A stretch of DNA of 64,000 bases from Strongylocentrotus purpuratus. Its lineage: Eukaryota; Echinodermata; Echinoidea; Camarodonta; Strongylocentrotidae. The position numbers and the translations under genes were made by a program. Below are positions 1 through 12,500 of the stretch, piece by piece (positions within the stretch are counted from its first letter, which is position 1; each line of letters opens with the position of its first letter). The stretch covers positions 33,225,148 through 33,289,147 of the forward strand of contig NW_022145603.1 of the NCBI RefSeq assembly GCF_000002235.5, in the 5' to 3' direction. The notes under the pieces were generated by a model that ran no database searches, had not been told where the DNA came from, and saw nothing but the letters and a program-made list of their open reading frames with translations.

Positions 1-341
1 ACATTTCAGACTTGGCCGATACAATATTTTACCAAGGTATGCAAGATGATGCAACTCTACTTGAAATAACACTTCATGTTGAAGATGCAAAGCGTAAGGC
101 GACATAATTTGACATACTATGAACTCCATTAACAGAGGAAAGCTATGCAAATAAGTCACAAATTGTTTCCAATATGAAAATCTAAAAATCTGAGAATGCA
201 TTGTGAAATTGTGCCAAGGAATCAGATATGATTAGTAACTAGTTAGCAGTATACATTTGGTGCTTTAATATTCACATGCTACTGTGATCGCTACATGCAA
301 ACTTCGTGACTTGTTTTTAAAAAGACTCTAATTGAATGACT

Positions 342-739
342 GAAGAAAGAAAAGAAATGTCATTTAACCATAGCTCCAGTCTATGAATGGATATCTAACT
401 GATTTTTCTTGTCCGACATATTTTCGCAAATTTGACTTTTCTGAAGTAAAATTTTCCATATTTTGTGACTCATTGTTAGAATAGCCTCAAAGTGAACGAC
501 TGAAGAAGCAAAAAAAAAAATCATTTAACCATAGCTCCAGTCTATGAATGGATATCTATACCTTATCTATGTTACTTTTGTATTTTTGCTTTTTCTTCTA
601 ATTTAATTCTACGGGTTATAGTCTTCTCTTAATCAGAACACTGTGCGCTTAGAAACATCAGTATTAAGCGCCTAATAAATGTTATGTATTATTATTATTA
701 TTATATTCTTGTCCGACTTATTTTGGCAAATTTGACTTC
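342..739 (+). repeat. Direct duplication, second copy split by a retroposon tail
   Basis: A segment of about 100 bp at 342-440 (with the landmarks ccatagctccagtctatgaa and cttgtccgacatattttcgc) recurs at 502-739. In the second copy the two halves are separated by about 145 bp (about 562-706). That insert carries a retroposon 3' end, with an aagcgcctaataaatg-like motif followed by (ATT)n. The retroposon therefore arrived after the duplication. Confidence 0.7.
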
Positions 740-2336
740 TCTTTCAGTCTATCAATCTACTTACCCCGAGCACAGTGCCTTCATTCCATTATACAGTAAA
801 CTATCAGAATATCTAAAAATTTACATTTCCTATGTTCATTGAGAATAATATTAATAATATGAAGCTACCGTTATACATATCGCATTACACTCTTCTATAT
901 TTACAAATGATTGGCAATTTTTCTTCACCGTTACAAAATGTATGAAAATCTTCCAATATATATGATCAATTATCTCTTTCTCTCTATATATTACTTGAAA
1001 GGTATAGATGAATACTTGATACATGTTTCAAATCTTCAAACGCAATTCTCAGATCAAACACAATTCATTTGATATGTATTCGGTATGCTAATGAGGGACA
1101 AATTCAAACGCCAAAATGAAAGATGATTTTAAAATCCAAAACTGATAACCCAAGCAATTTCTTGGGGCTGTTCCTTTAGAACCGGTATCTTTTAAAGTCC
1201 TTCCTGTTTATTCTGTTTAATCCAAGACAGAAAAATGAAACCCAACATTAGATTCGTTTTTGTTCACCGTATGCAGCACCTTCCAGAAGGCATATAGAAT
1301 TGCTCAAGATAGGATAAAATGGTTTGAATATGTTTGTGTAGCCAGCGTCCTTAGGAAAAAGGTGACAGCGAAGTTAAGCTTAGTATGCAAGCAATAATTA
1401 TGACAGATTTATACAATTGTTGTCAGGTAATTAATAAGTAGGAAGGCAGTATAATATAGAGTTATATACTAGTTATAAATAGCAAACACTTAGCTTGTGA
1501 AGCAACACTTTGAGATTCTTATAAAATACATTTAAGATGGTTATTGAATGATACAAATTGCTTCTTAAAAAGGTAATGTTGGCATACAGTTAAAAACAAG
1601 AGAATATTGGTACATTGTTTGTGCTCTAAAACTATCTTTAGCAAAACTAACAACTACTGACGAGACAGCCATTGCAAATGCACACTTTTAAAATCCACCA
1701 TGGAAACATTTGGCAACTACTTGAAAATAAGGCTTTTTGAGCTGCAGTCGAACGTACTTGTTTGTCTTGGATAAAAGTTCAAGTTGGTATATCACACAAT
1801 TTCCATATAGATTAAAGATGTGATTTTAATTGGGCTTAGTATTACATGATTTACTTTACATCTAGATGATTAGATAAATTTTTAAAGCTTCATTTCAAAG
1901 AAATACATAGATATGGTAAGTAAGATTACAGTATCTTTTTAAGTAGTTAACAATTCCAGATTTTAGCCAAAAAATTACACTGACTTTAGTCCAGTTTTGG
2001 GTCCACCTCATAAGCACTTCCATTGGATATATATATAATGCAAGTGGTTTCCATTGGTTTGTCAGTGGAAGGGCGAGAGAGGGAGGGACCAAAGCACACG
2101 TAAGAGGATGAGTTGCTCCACAGGAAATGGACATCCTAACAGAGATGATGACCTTTGACCCCTGTTGAACCAGCATCACCCAATGTATACAAGCACATTA
2201 GGAAATGCAGGTTCAATACGTAATACATAGATGGCAGCTTGTAGCAGTATATAGTCGCTTCACACGCTGAATATTGAGTCCAGTTGTTGGTTTTATAGGC
2301 AAGGAACATTGCATGAAATTCTGCTTCCGATACAAC

Positions 2337-2428
2337 CTGGATGAGAGACAGAGGAGATGGAGGGATAGAGGGATAGAAAGAGAGAGGGAGAGAGAGAGAG
2401 AGAGAGAGAGAGGAGATGGAGGGAGGGG

Positions 2429-2460
<32 letters not shown>

Positions 2461-2524
2461 GGAGGGAGGGAGGGATAGAAAGAGAGAGAGAGAGAGAGAG
2501 TATGAGAGAGAGAGGAGACGGAGG

Positions 2525-2560
<36 letters not shown>

Positions 2561-2586
2561 GAGAAAAGATGGAGGGAGGGAGGGAT

Positions 2587-2622
<36 letters not shown>

Positions 2623-2625
2623 TGG
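2337..2625 (+). repeat. (GA)n microsatellite with GGAGGGA interruptions
   Basis: Long runs of GA are broken by four or so repeats of a gatggagggaggg-like block, giving a higher-order period of about 60-80 bp. The strand is purine-only for nearly 300 bases. Confidence 0.9.
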
Positions 2626-3022
2626 GAGTTGAAGACAGAAACAGACAAAGCCACATAATGAAAGGAGAGAAGAGGGGAGATGAAGCAAAGAAGAAAGGAA
2701 GATATTTGATAAAAATGTCAATAAGAAACATAAATATGAACTTATTTTATACAAGACAAATTCAACATATCACCATCAATAAAATATGTACCGTATATCC
2801 ATCATTCACCTCTCCTAAATTAGGGTCAAAAGAATACAAACGAATGCATTGAATGTATTATCATCAGTTAAAACGAAAGTTTAAAAAAACATTATAAGCT
2901 AACAGACTTCATAATGCTGAAAGGCACTCTATGCTCTAGAGATAGAATTAGGCATCCCAGGTAGATATTCTACTACTGATATGAGAACTTACTACATGAA
3001 AGTCAATAGGGGGGTAGTGTGT

Positions 3023-3184
3023 TCATTCCGGTGACATCTGTCGCCGACGCGCTGCCCTCTGTCGATCAAATCTTGTCTCCATCTCTTCGAGCACCTTGGG
3101 TGTATATCTCACAACAAGCTTGACTCTCTCTGAGGCGGACTTCAGGAGCTCCACAGCCTTCTCATGCTGCTCGCCCTCTACAGA
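3023..3184 (-). CDS. LIN7: LIN7 coding exon 5 (PDZ end and C-terminus)
   Basis: Acceptor ttgtttcag, then [32 protein letters not shown] and a basic tail ending RRRQMSPE with a TGA stop at 3025-3023. This completes the PDZ domain and the family's conserved C-terminus. Confidence 0.95.
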   Translation of the reverse strand, partial: SVEGEQHEKAVELLKSASERVKLVVRYTPKVLEEMETRFDRQRAARRRQMSPE

Positions 3185-3528
3185 CTGAAACAAGACAGTC
3201 AAAGTAAGGTCAATTGTATAATTTATTATGACATAGCAATGAGAAGCCCATCTGGTGGTCGAATATTACAGATGCATAGTAGTTGGCTCTCATGGGGAAT
3301 TGGACAGCATTCAGGTTTCCCCAATAACAGGTGTTGTCAATCACCAGGATTAGCCTGAAGTTTTATAACCAACAGGTTTTACTATTATTATTGTATGAAT
3401 GTTATTAGGAATTTGTCATTATAATTATGTATCATGTATTATATTGTTGTAATTTGTATGTTAACATTACTTTAATTTTATTTTTGTTAAGTGCTTAGAA
3501 ACTTTGTATTAAGCGCTATATAAATCTA

Positions 3529-3564
<36 letters not shown>

Positions 3565-6500
3565 GTAATGCTCTGCCTTTTCCACCCATTTCCCCACATG
3601 GTGAAGTTATTATCATACATTTCCCTCACCCAAAGACTCTCTGAGAGACTAAGTGGTATTTTGGATGGGACGACAGGTTTGCAGTGTGCAGACTTGTACA
3701 CACACCCATTAGAGGTATTTCCACTCAGTCTGGTGTCATTGAAATATGACCTACTGCACATGGAAACTGACGACCCTCTCCCTTCAATGTCTGTATTTTT
3801 TTTAAAATCTAGTTTCTAAAAACAGAAAAGGCTTCCAGGTAATAGTTATTTACTTAGGTCCTTTTAACTAATTGAAGTAGTAAATTGTATATTCTGTTTG
3901 ACTTTAATTTGTTGGTTTGTCAAATTATATTCTGTGCTTGTAGTACATATTGTCCAATGGTTATATTTGTTAGGGTTCTGCCTCGAAAGGTCAATGGCCT
4001 ATGCGGTTCCCTTCCACATTTTCACGTTTCACTGTAATGTTATTGCTTATATATTGATATGCTCAGGGGATAATTTGTCTGGATCGCATCGCAATTTGCT
4101 ATGCATTTTTGCATGACTGCTATACAAAATATCTTTTGTGTAGCAGTTTTCTTCCATAGAAATGTACAGAATTTCATTTGAAATATTTATCCATCGGCTG
4201 AAATTGCTAATCATAAAATTATTCCCAGTATGCTATTGTTCATAATATTTATGGTATTAATTTTATGTTTTTAATGGAATGTGGAAAATAAAACTTGACC
4301 TTACCACACCATTGACCGAGAGTAGCTGGTCACCCCTCTTCAGGCCCCCGTGTCGATGGGCTACACCCCCAGGGATGATCCTTGAGATATAGATGGGTGA
4401 GTTCTGCTCTCTGCCTCCCATCACATTGAACCCTAAACCTTCATCCGTCTTAGGGAGTTCAACGACCCTTGGGTGGGCGTGGCCCTCGCTAGCTGCAAAG
4501 GCTGCTACGGTAGCCTGGAAGACAAAACAAAGAAAGAAAGAAGAACTGATTAACTTAGCTGCAACGGCTGCTACTGTAGCCTGCAATACAAAACAAACAA
4601 AGAAAAAAGAACTCATTAGCTAGCTGCAAAGGCTGCTACGGTAGCCTGGAATACAAAACAAAGAAAGAAAGAAGAACTGATTAGCTAGCTGCAAAGGCTG
4701 CTACGGTAGCCTGGAATAAAAAAAACAAAAAACAAAGAAAGAAGAACTGATTAAAGTTTTTGATTGGGACCTAGTTGAAATTCTGAAACTAAAAACATAA
4801 TGTTATAAACTTAGAACATCATATTAATATTATCGTATTACAACATGTATTTTATTCTTCTTCTTCTTCTTCCAGTATAGTACAGACCGCGTATTATCGT
4901 ACCTTGTGCTTGTCAAGTGCTGAGTGTACAGTGCAAGTATATAGGCTCTATAAGAATTCTATTGTTTTGAAACCTACAGCATTGATCTCTGCAATCTCTG
5001 CAAATTTTTACCTCTTTTTTTTTCTTCAGCCCCTTTCTCTTCAGCTGTGCTCCACACCAACTTTTTTTTCGGAGGGGGTTGGAGGGGGATTTTTAAAGTT
5101 TTTACAGTCTCTATGTACGAGCCCTTTTTAAAAATTTCAACATCATGAGGGTTCAGACTTGAATTTTTGGTGCCACTTGTTTATGTCGAGCCCTGTCTTA
5201 AGTTTCTCTTTCCATATATCCTTCCTTCCTTATCATCTAACATCTTCTCTTAAACATCAAATTCGTCAAAGTACGTTAATGATTTTCCCTGACAACTATA
5301 TATATATTTACATGTACACATTAATTGGCAACTATCAATGCAATATGAAATATGTACTGGGTATACTTACACATTCTATTTTGAAAATATGATACTTCGC
5401 TGAAAAAAAAACGGTCAACAAGAATATAATCGTTGCCTCTGTTACCAATGGCAAGAGAAAGTCACACAATTTAAGGGAAACCCATCATGTCCTTGATTAT
5501 TTCAGAGTTAAAATATTAATAATAGGCCGAGTTAACAACAATAAATAATATAATAACCTCATCCTGTATATCGTCCAGGATCCGATCAAACTTTATTTAA
5601 AAAGAAAATCCTTGAAAATTAGACCACAACATTTTGTAGACAATGATAATTTGGAGTTCAGGAAATATTTGGTTGAGACAAGGCATTCAAATATTTCCTT
5701 TCAAAATGACCAATTTCCTGTCAGACGTCCAGTTTGATCTCAAATTACCACAAGCCACCTGGCCTGAAAACAAATTTCTTTTCAAGCTTGCAACTTACTG
5801 TAGGCAAGCAGATATTAAAGGCATCGGTTAACAATGTTAAATCTGATATGCATGACCCTATGTGTTATCAGTGTCTGTGATATGGTGTAATATTGAAGCC
5901 CTACAACAATTGCGCTTCAAAATGATCATGAAGTGCCTCAAGAAAGTAAAATCTTTGAGTGACCGGTTTTTTCCATACTTAATTTCCCTGATAGACTGTA
6001 GTGTTATAAAAACCGTTATATACCTCACTTAAGTAATCCAGCCATCTGATTGGTCGAAATTGCATTCATAAACTTCAACTGTTCCTGTAAAATTCCCGGT
6101 AACCATGCATAAAACATTTAATATTTTTAATAACCATGGTTATTAAAAAAATAGGTCAGCCTCCATGGTTACCCCATAGGTTTACATGTTAAAAAATGGT
6201 TTGAGCGATCGAGGATACCGTATGTGTGCGAAGGATTGGTCGGTAATTTCAATACAATTGAATCTCGATCGATCTTACCGACAATTTTATCTTGCATTGT
6301 TGACATGAAGACGAAAATAAACTTCCAAAAACAAAAAAACAACATCTGCCGATAGATCTTGATCTAAGTTCGTGCCAATATGCATTGCAAAAGTAAAAGA
6401 AGGGTCCGTTTAATGGAGCTTTTGCGAAGCATTCATCACGCCGAAGCCGGTTTCAATCCATTTTAATGTATATATTGTACAAAACTGCCAAGCACGTGAA

Positions 6501-9500
6501 CATCGCGCGATGGACGAGTGGTGTAAGGCGTTGGTGTAAGATTCATCACTCATTGTACGCAAGGGTTCGACTCTCACCTTCGACAAAAAAAAAAAAGTAT
6601 TTTTTATTTTTTATTTTTTAGTCTATTTTTTTTCGGCATATAAAAGTATTAATGACTGCTTTAATATTCGAGAAATAGTTGTTTTTATACGCTCTCGGGA
6701 AGGTTACAATTGGGCTATTCCCCTCGGCACGCCTCGGGGAATAGCACAATTCTAACCTTCCCTTGAGCTTATAAAAACAACTATTTCTCTCAAAGCAGTC
6801 ATTAATACTATATTATATTTCCATTTTCAATCATAAATATCTTGATAATCAGACAAGCGATTGGCTTGTAAACGTCATGGATTCCTGACTGACCTAAAGG
6901 TTTATAATTATGATTGCAGCATGAGCCAAGTCCAGAATTTTTGTTTCAGAACCTGAGGCAATGTTACCGAGTTACTTTAAACCCACAAACACACAATACA
7001 TTAGAGCAGGGGATATCAAATTGATTTATCATCCCAGGCCTTTTCCTTTCTGTCTTCTTTCATAGAAACATTTAACACTGCAACATTCTTGCTACATGTA
7101 TTACACACCAATTGGGTTCATAATAATTCTGTTGACAAAACTTAAATGTATTTAATGTGATCGTGTAACCAATTATTGATGTAAGGTACACATTACATAT
7201 ATGCCCAAATTATGCTTAAAATGCAGCAATAGTCAGCAAAAAAGACAAACTTTTATGACTGGCAAAACTCTCATCCAAATACATGTTTTTCATACCTCTA
7301 TATTTCACATACTGTACATGTAGCTAAACTCACTCAATGCTTTAAAGCCCCACTGTCCTACTTGTAGCTACTTGCTCCCTCTATATAGAAAACTTCCCCA
7401 ATCGGTGCCTGTTGGTCCCCCATGATCCTCTATTTCTTATGTTATTTGAGAGCTGAGTTGATGAAATAGCCACCTGTCAGTGACCTCGCTGTGTGGTCTA
7501 ATCCCTCCTAGCCATACTAGTGTTGATAAGCTTTAAGAATCAATATCAATTCAGGGCTTATCATAATCACTAAGATTCAGAGAGATGTTGAACAATTGCT
7601 TGATATCAGTTAAGCTGCGACCTTTGACCTTAGAGAATCAGGTTAATTGAACTGATAAAATCTACATCTTAGCTTCACAAGAGGAACTAATTAAAAAAAT
7701 ACAAGATTTTGTGTATCTGTTTAAGCTCTACATGTATCTATTTTGCTTGATACGTAATATGTTATCATTGAAATGTAATTCATCCCCTTAATATCTTGTG
7801 GAATGGTTAATGGAATTGATTATTACACAAATCCACATTGTTCTCAATTTAAATTACTGTTACACTGTCAGAGTCACTTATATGAATCAAATAAAGGTAA
7901 ATTCTTCCAATGCAGTATTTTTTCTTGGATTTGCGGAATAAATCTGTCATTACCGAACAATGTTTAGTGTTGATTTGAATAAATAAATAACTGACTGAGA
8001 AAATGAAGTGAGGAACAGCAATTTCCATGGGCCACATCAATAGTCAAAGGAGACTCAATGTTAAAGCTATTCATGCAGCTCAACATATAGAACTGACATT
8101 GGATCATTATTAGCCTTGGCATTTATTACTGAGGGATATAACTTGTTATAATCAAGCATGTGTACCTTCAATATTAAACTTAGTAAGAGAAGAGAGAGAG
8201 AGGGGAAGGAGAGAGAGGGAGAGGGGAAGGAGAGAGAGAGAGAGAAACAGAGAGAGAGAGAGATCTAGGATAGAAAATTAAGTGGGTGGAGTACCTTGTA
8301 TCTAATGGAAGGGGATATGTCCAATAACGCCCTATTTCCAGTCTTAATGATCAGCTGTTTTCCAATTTAGATGAATGTCCATGTCCATAGTATTAACAGT
8401 AACACAATACAATTATACATGTAGAGACCTCGGTCCAAAGCAACTCCCCTTGTCCTCATTATCATTTACATGTACATCAATAATTATAATATAAAATTAA
8501 AAAAGCTATTAAAAAGCAACTTTACAAATTTGCTATGGGTATAAATTTGCAGAGCTAATGTTTTGCAATACCCTTCATTCATATTTTCAAAGATCTAAAA
8601 ATGTGTATATCATATACCGGTACACACTAAGGCTGTGCACAACAGTGTAATGAGGTACCCGAGTACACTCCCAGGCTTACAAGCTAATACTTGAATATTC
8701 GGACGCCATGTTTTTTAATTTTTTTTTTTGTGAATTTTTTTGTGAATTTTTTTTAATTGTTTTGATTTTTTTTTAATTGTTTTGATTTTTTTTTGTTGAT
8801 TTTTTGTTGTTGTTGCCACCACCATACCTTTGGAGCAGTATCCCAGTTCTGTCACCGAAAACGCATGCAATTTTACTCCGAGGTGCAGTTGAAGGCGCCG
8901 ATTTAATAATGATAATAACAGTAAACAATGCTGTTTTAAAAACCAAAGATGGCAGAATAATCCATTTTCCTACAAGTCCAAACAGAAATCCAGACATTTG
9001 GTCCCAGTTTCTGAGCGGTGAGTTTGACAGTGCTTGAGTTGGGAAACATTTTTACCGACGGCACCATGCCAGCAGCCGCCGCTCACTCAGGCACGGGTAA
9101 GCGTCGGCCTGGACAGATTTTATTTTTTTTGGGGGGGGGGGGGGGGTTTTGCGGCCGAATATTCGGGTACAAGAAATCGTACCCGAGTAGTTGTCAACCG
9201 TGCGGGTACTCGAGCATTCGACTACATGTCGCAGCCCTAGTACACACAATATATATTCCCAAAGTTGGCGCAGACCTTGTGAACAACTACATAACGATTT
9301 AACAGACAAGAATTTATTATATCTCTCATGGCATGTTTATGACCTTATATATGTATGAGTTCATACTCACAGCTTATGATCTACACAAGTACAAGTATGA
9401 ACACAGTATGATGCTTACCTTAGCTGTAGCATTAGCTCTGACCTCCGGATCTCCTTGTATGTCTACTGTCTCATGGACATGTTCATACTCACAGCTTATG

Positions 9501-12500
9501 ATCTACACTAGTACAAGTATGAACACAGTATGATGCTTACCTTAGCTGTAGCATTAGCTCTGACCTCCGGATCTCCTTGTATGTCTACTGTCTCATGGAC
9601 ATGTTCATACTCACAGCTTATGATCTACACTAGTACAAGTATGAACACAGTATGATGCTTACCTTAGCTGTAGCATTAGCTCTGACCTCAGGATCTCCTT
9701 GTATGTCTACTGTCTCATGGACATGTTCATACACTTCCCTCACAGCGTTGAAGAAATCGCTTTCTAAGATGGCCTGTAAAGCAATCAGCTTCTGTGTAGG
9801 CAAGCCAGACTCTGAAAAAGTTGGAAAAAGATAAATACAATGCTAATGATTAGTGAAAAAATAGGGAAAATAAGGGGAAAATCGGTGGAAATCTGGAAGA
9901 AAAAGAAAATAGAGGACAACAAAAACTGGAAGAAAAAAAATTGGGACAAAATCAGGTAATTATCAGTCCTGCAAATCCAGCTAGTTTCAAGATATTTTTC
10001 AATTACAAGATCGAGCACGCCATCTTTATCTACTGGGTGCAAGCCCAATTTTTTGTTTAAACAATACAAAGCTATCACTAATGGTATCAACTCTACCCCA
10101 TGACAATATGGCAATTCCTACAATGGTTTAATAGCTATACATCCCAAGTCGGGTGGTCGCTTTGTAAAACAACCTTTCGTGAATCAAAAGCGGAAAGATC
10201 ATGTGATGCTCATGTCAAAAAAATTTCAAGGTTAGAGATGACACATTTTGGAAACTGATAAATTATTTGGTCTTCTGTGAAGTTCTGAAAAATGCAGATG
10301 AAATTTAATACAACACTAAAAATATTTTCAAAGAAAACACAATGTCTAAAATGATTTCTTCAAATTAATGACAGGTTACTACATGTACATGTTTGTATGG
10401 GTACTTCCTATAATCATGAAGTAAAAAAGAACACGTACATTAGAGCTTTGCAGTTGTTTTGCTTTCCTCCACAATTAGTCAATCAAGTACAAGCCATGCC
10501 TTAAATTTTAATATTTTTAGGGCAAGGCCACTTTTTTCTGTAGGGCACATTCCTATATTACAGCACAAATAGGAAGAATTGGAAAGGGCACACAAAATCT
10601 CCAAGGCCAATGAGAGGGGCATTGAGGCCAATCAAAAGGGCATCCACCGTCCACGGCCATGGCCTTGGATTACATTAAGCTCTGACAAGCAATACAACTA
10701 AAAAGCTAGGTATCGAAAGGAAATACTCACGTTGCTGGAGATTTTGCAGTAACTGAACCGCACGGTTGACATCTGGTGAAACAAGACAAAATAATTTATT
10801 TCATAACAATTTGTATGAGTTTTAATCATTTAAAATTAATCACATATCACAACAATAGACATCATCTACACATCCATAAAATATTGACAGGGTTTTGAGA
10901 ACCTAGGAAAAAGTGACTCAAAATTGTTTTGTATTGAATAGATCCCATTTTGGCATTTTAACTAAAAAATGGCAAGCATAGTTATCAATAACTCATCTTA
11001 TCATAGAAGTATAATCTATCTTTTATTAAATACTTTCTGTAGACTGTGGTGTTGGAAGAAAATGAAAAATGAAAAAGTGGCAATGTGGTTGACTTTAAAA
11101 GAAAACCTTTGTGGAACTGGTGCCATGATGGTAAAATCAAACTTATCCAATAAAAAATAGGCATTTTATATAAATTCATCCTTGTTTTGTCGTTTGATGC
11201 CTTATTTATATCTAAACCTAGATAAGAGGATCTACATGTATCTAGGTAAAAAAAAAAAAAAAAAAATTATCATGGTTTTGATTGGTATGAACAGTTTGAA
11301 ATGGCCCAGAGTTTTGAATATGGTTCTATCAGCTGTTTGTAATTTGGTTTCATTCCCCTTTTGACCTTACCGGTAGTTTAAACATCAAGCTTAAAGATAA
11401 ACTTTAGTACTGGTAATGCGATTGCATTGTGGAAAGGATCAGAAACAGTTGATCATGTAGTATTTAAGTATTGGTGTGCACTGCAAGGTTCTGGAGTCAT
11501 CAAAATCATAATAAATTTGACAGAGTCTTGGTAAAGTAACAAGCACTGTACACAGAAAGCTATATATGGGACAACAGGCCTTAAATTTCAATATTTTTAG
11601 GGCAAGGCCACTTTTCTGTAGGGCACATTCCTATAGTACAGCACAAATAGGAAGAATTGGAAAGGGCACACAAAATCTCCAAGGCCAATCATAGGGGCAT
11701 CCAAGGCCTGGCCTTGGATGGCCTTGGATTAATTTAAGCCCTGGGACAACACACATGGTGTCGGGGCTAGTCTACCTTGATTTCCTTGTCTTTCTATGCT
11801 CATTACTCAGCCAGTATACATTTTCTTCCAAAATTGTTTGGCACATGTCATTTATTTGTAATCTTGAACATTCAGTGTAAGTTTCGTTTGATTCTGTGAG
11901 AATTAATTTTCTTTTTTTTTTAATTTTTACCAGAACTGGAGTTTATCTTTAATTAGTTTTGAGAACGAATTCTGAACTCCCAATTAGTCTAGTTGACTTT
12001 AAAAAAATTGTGACATGTTAGTGTTAGATAAGAAATATGTGACTTGTTACATTATATTTCAGATTTTTAAATCACTGAGAAATGATTTCTCGATTAAATC
12101 TAAGTTAGATCTAGGCCTAGCCTATTCAAAATTCAGTTTCACTTTCAATTTTGTTGAGAGACGGCCACCCAACTCAATTGTTGACAATCTTGATTGTCAA
12201 TATGAATATGACAAGTTTAAGCTTATTTTCATTTTGCTGAAAATTCGATTAAAAAGGTTCGAAAGTTCAAAATTTGTGGGAGTTTTCGGTCCTCAACCCA
12301 CCAATTTTGCCCGGTCCACCGCACCCAACCCCAAGCCATGCCCTCCCTGCCCTCTCCGCCCGCCCGGCCATCTCCCGTCAATAAACGTTCAAACGACCCT
12401 TCTTCCTGTAAACAACAGCGAGTCGCGTATGAAGATGGGCGTAATGCAGAGCGGATAAAAACACTCTAATTTTCACACTTCCTCACATCATTACACAGAA

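Larger units (their letters stand above)
1..3022. other. Non-coding stretch downstream of LIN7
   Basis: No coding exon is recognisable here. The stretch lies downstream of the LIN7 stop codon (minus strand), so its right part should include the LIN7 3' UTR. It contains an interrupted direct duplication at 342-739 and a GA-rich microsatellite at 2337-2625; the rest is AT-rich unique-looking sequence. Open frames over the GA repeat are low-complexity artefacts. Confidence 0.6.

Noticed and set aside
2136..2754. Overlapping long frames on both strands, Ser/Leu- or Arg/Glu-rich
   Set aside because: They arise from the (GA)n microsatellite; no complexity, no splice context.
12015..12458. 147-codon open frame on the plus strand in LIN7 intron 1
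   Set aside because: Composition changes abruptly midway at a GC-rich patch, no homology or splice signals.
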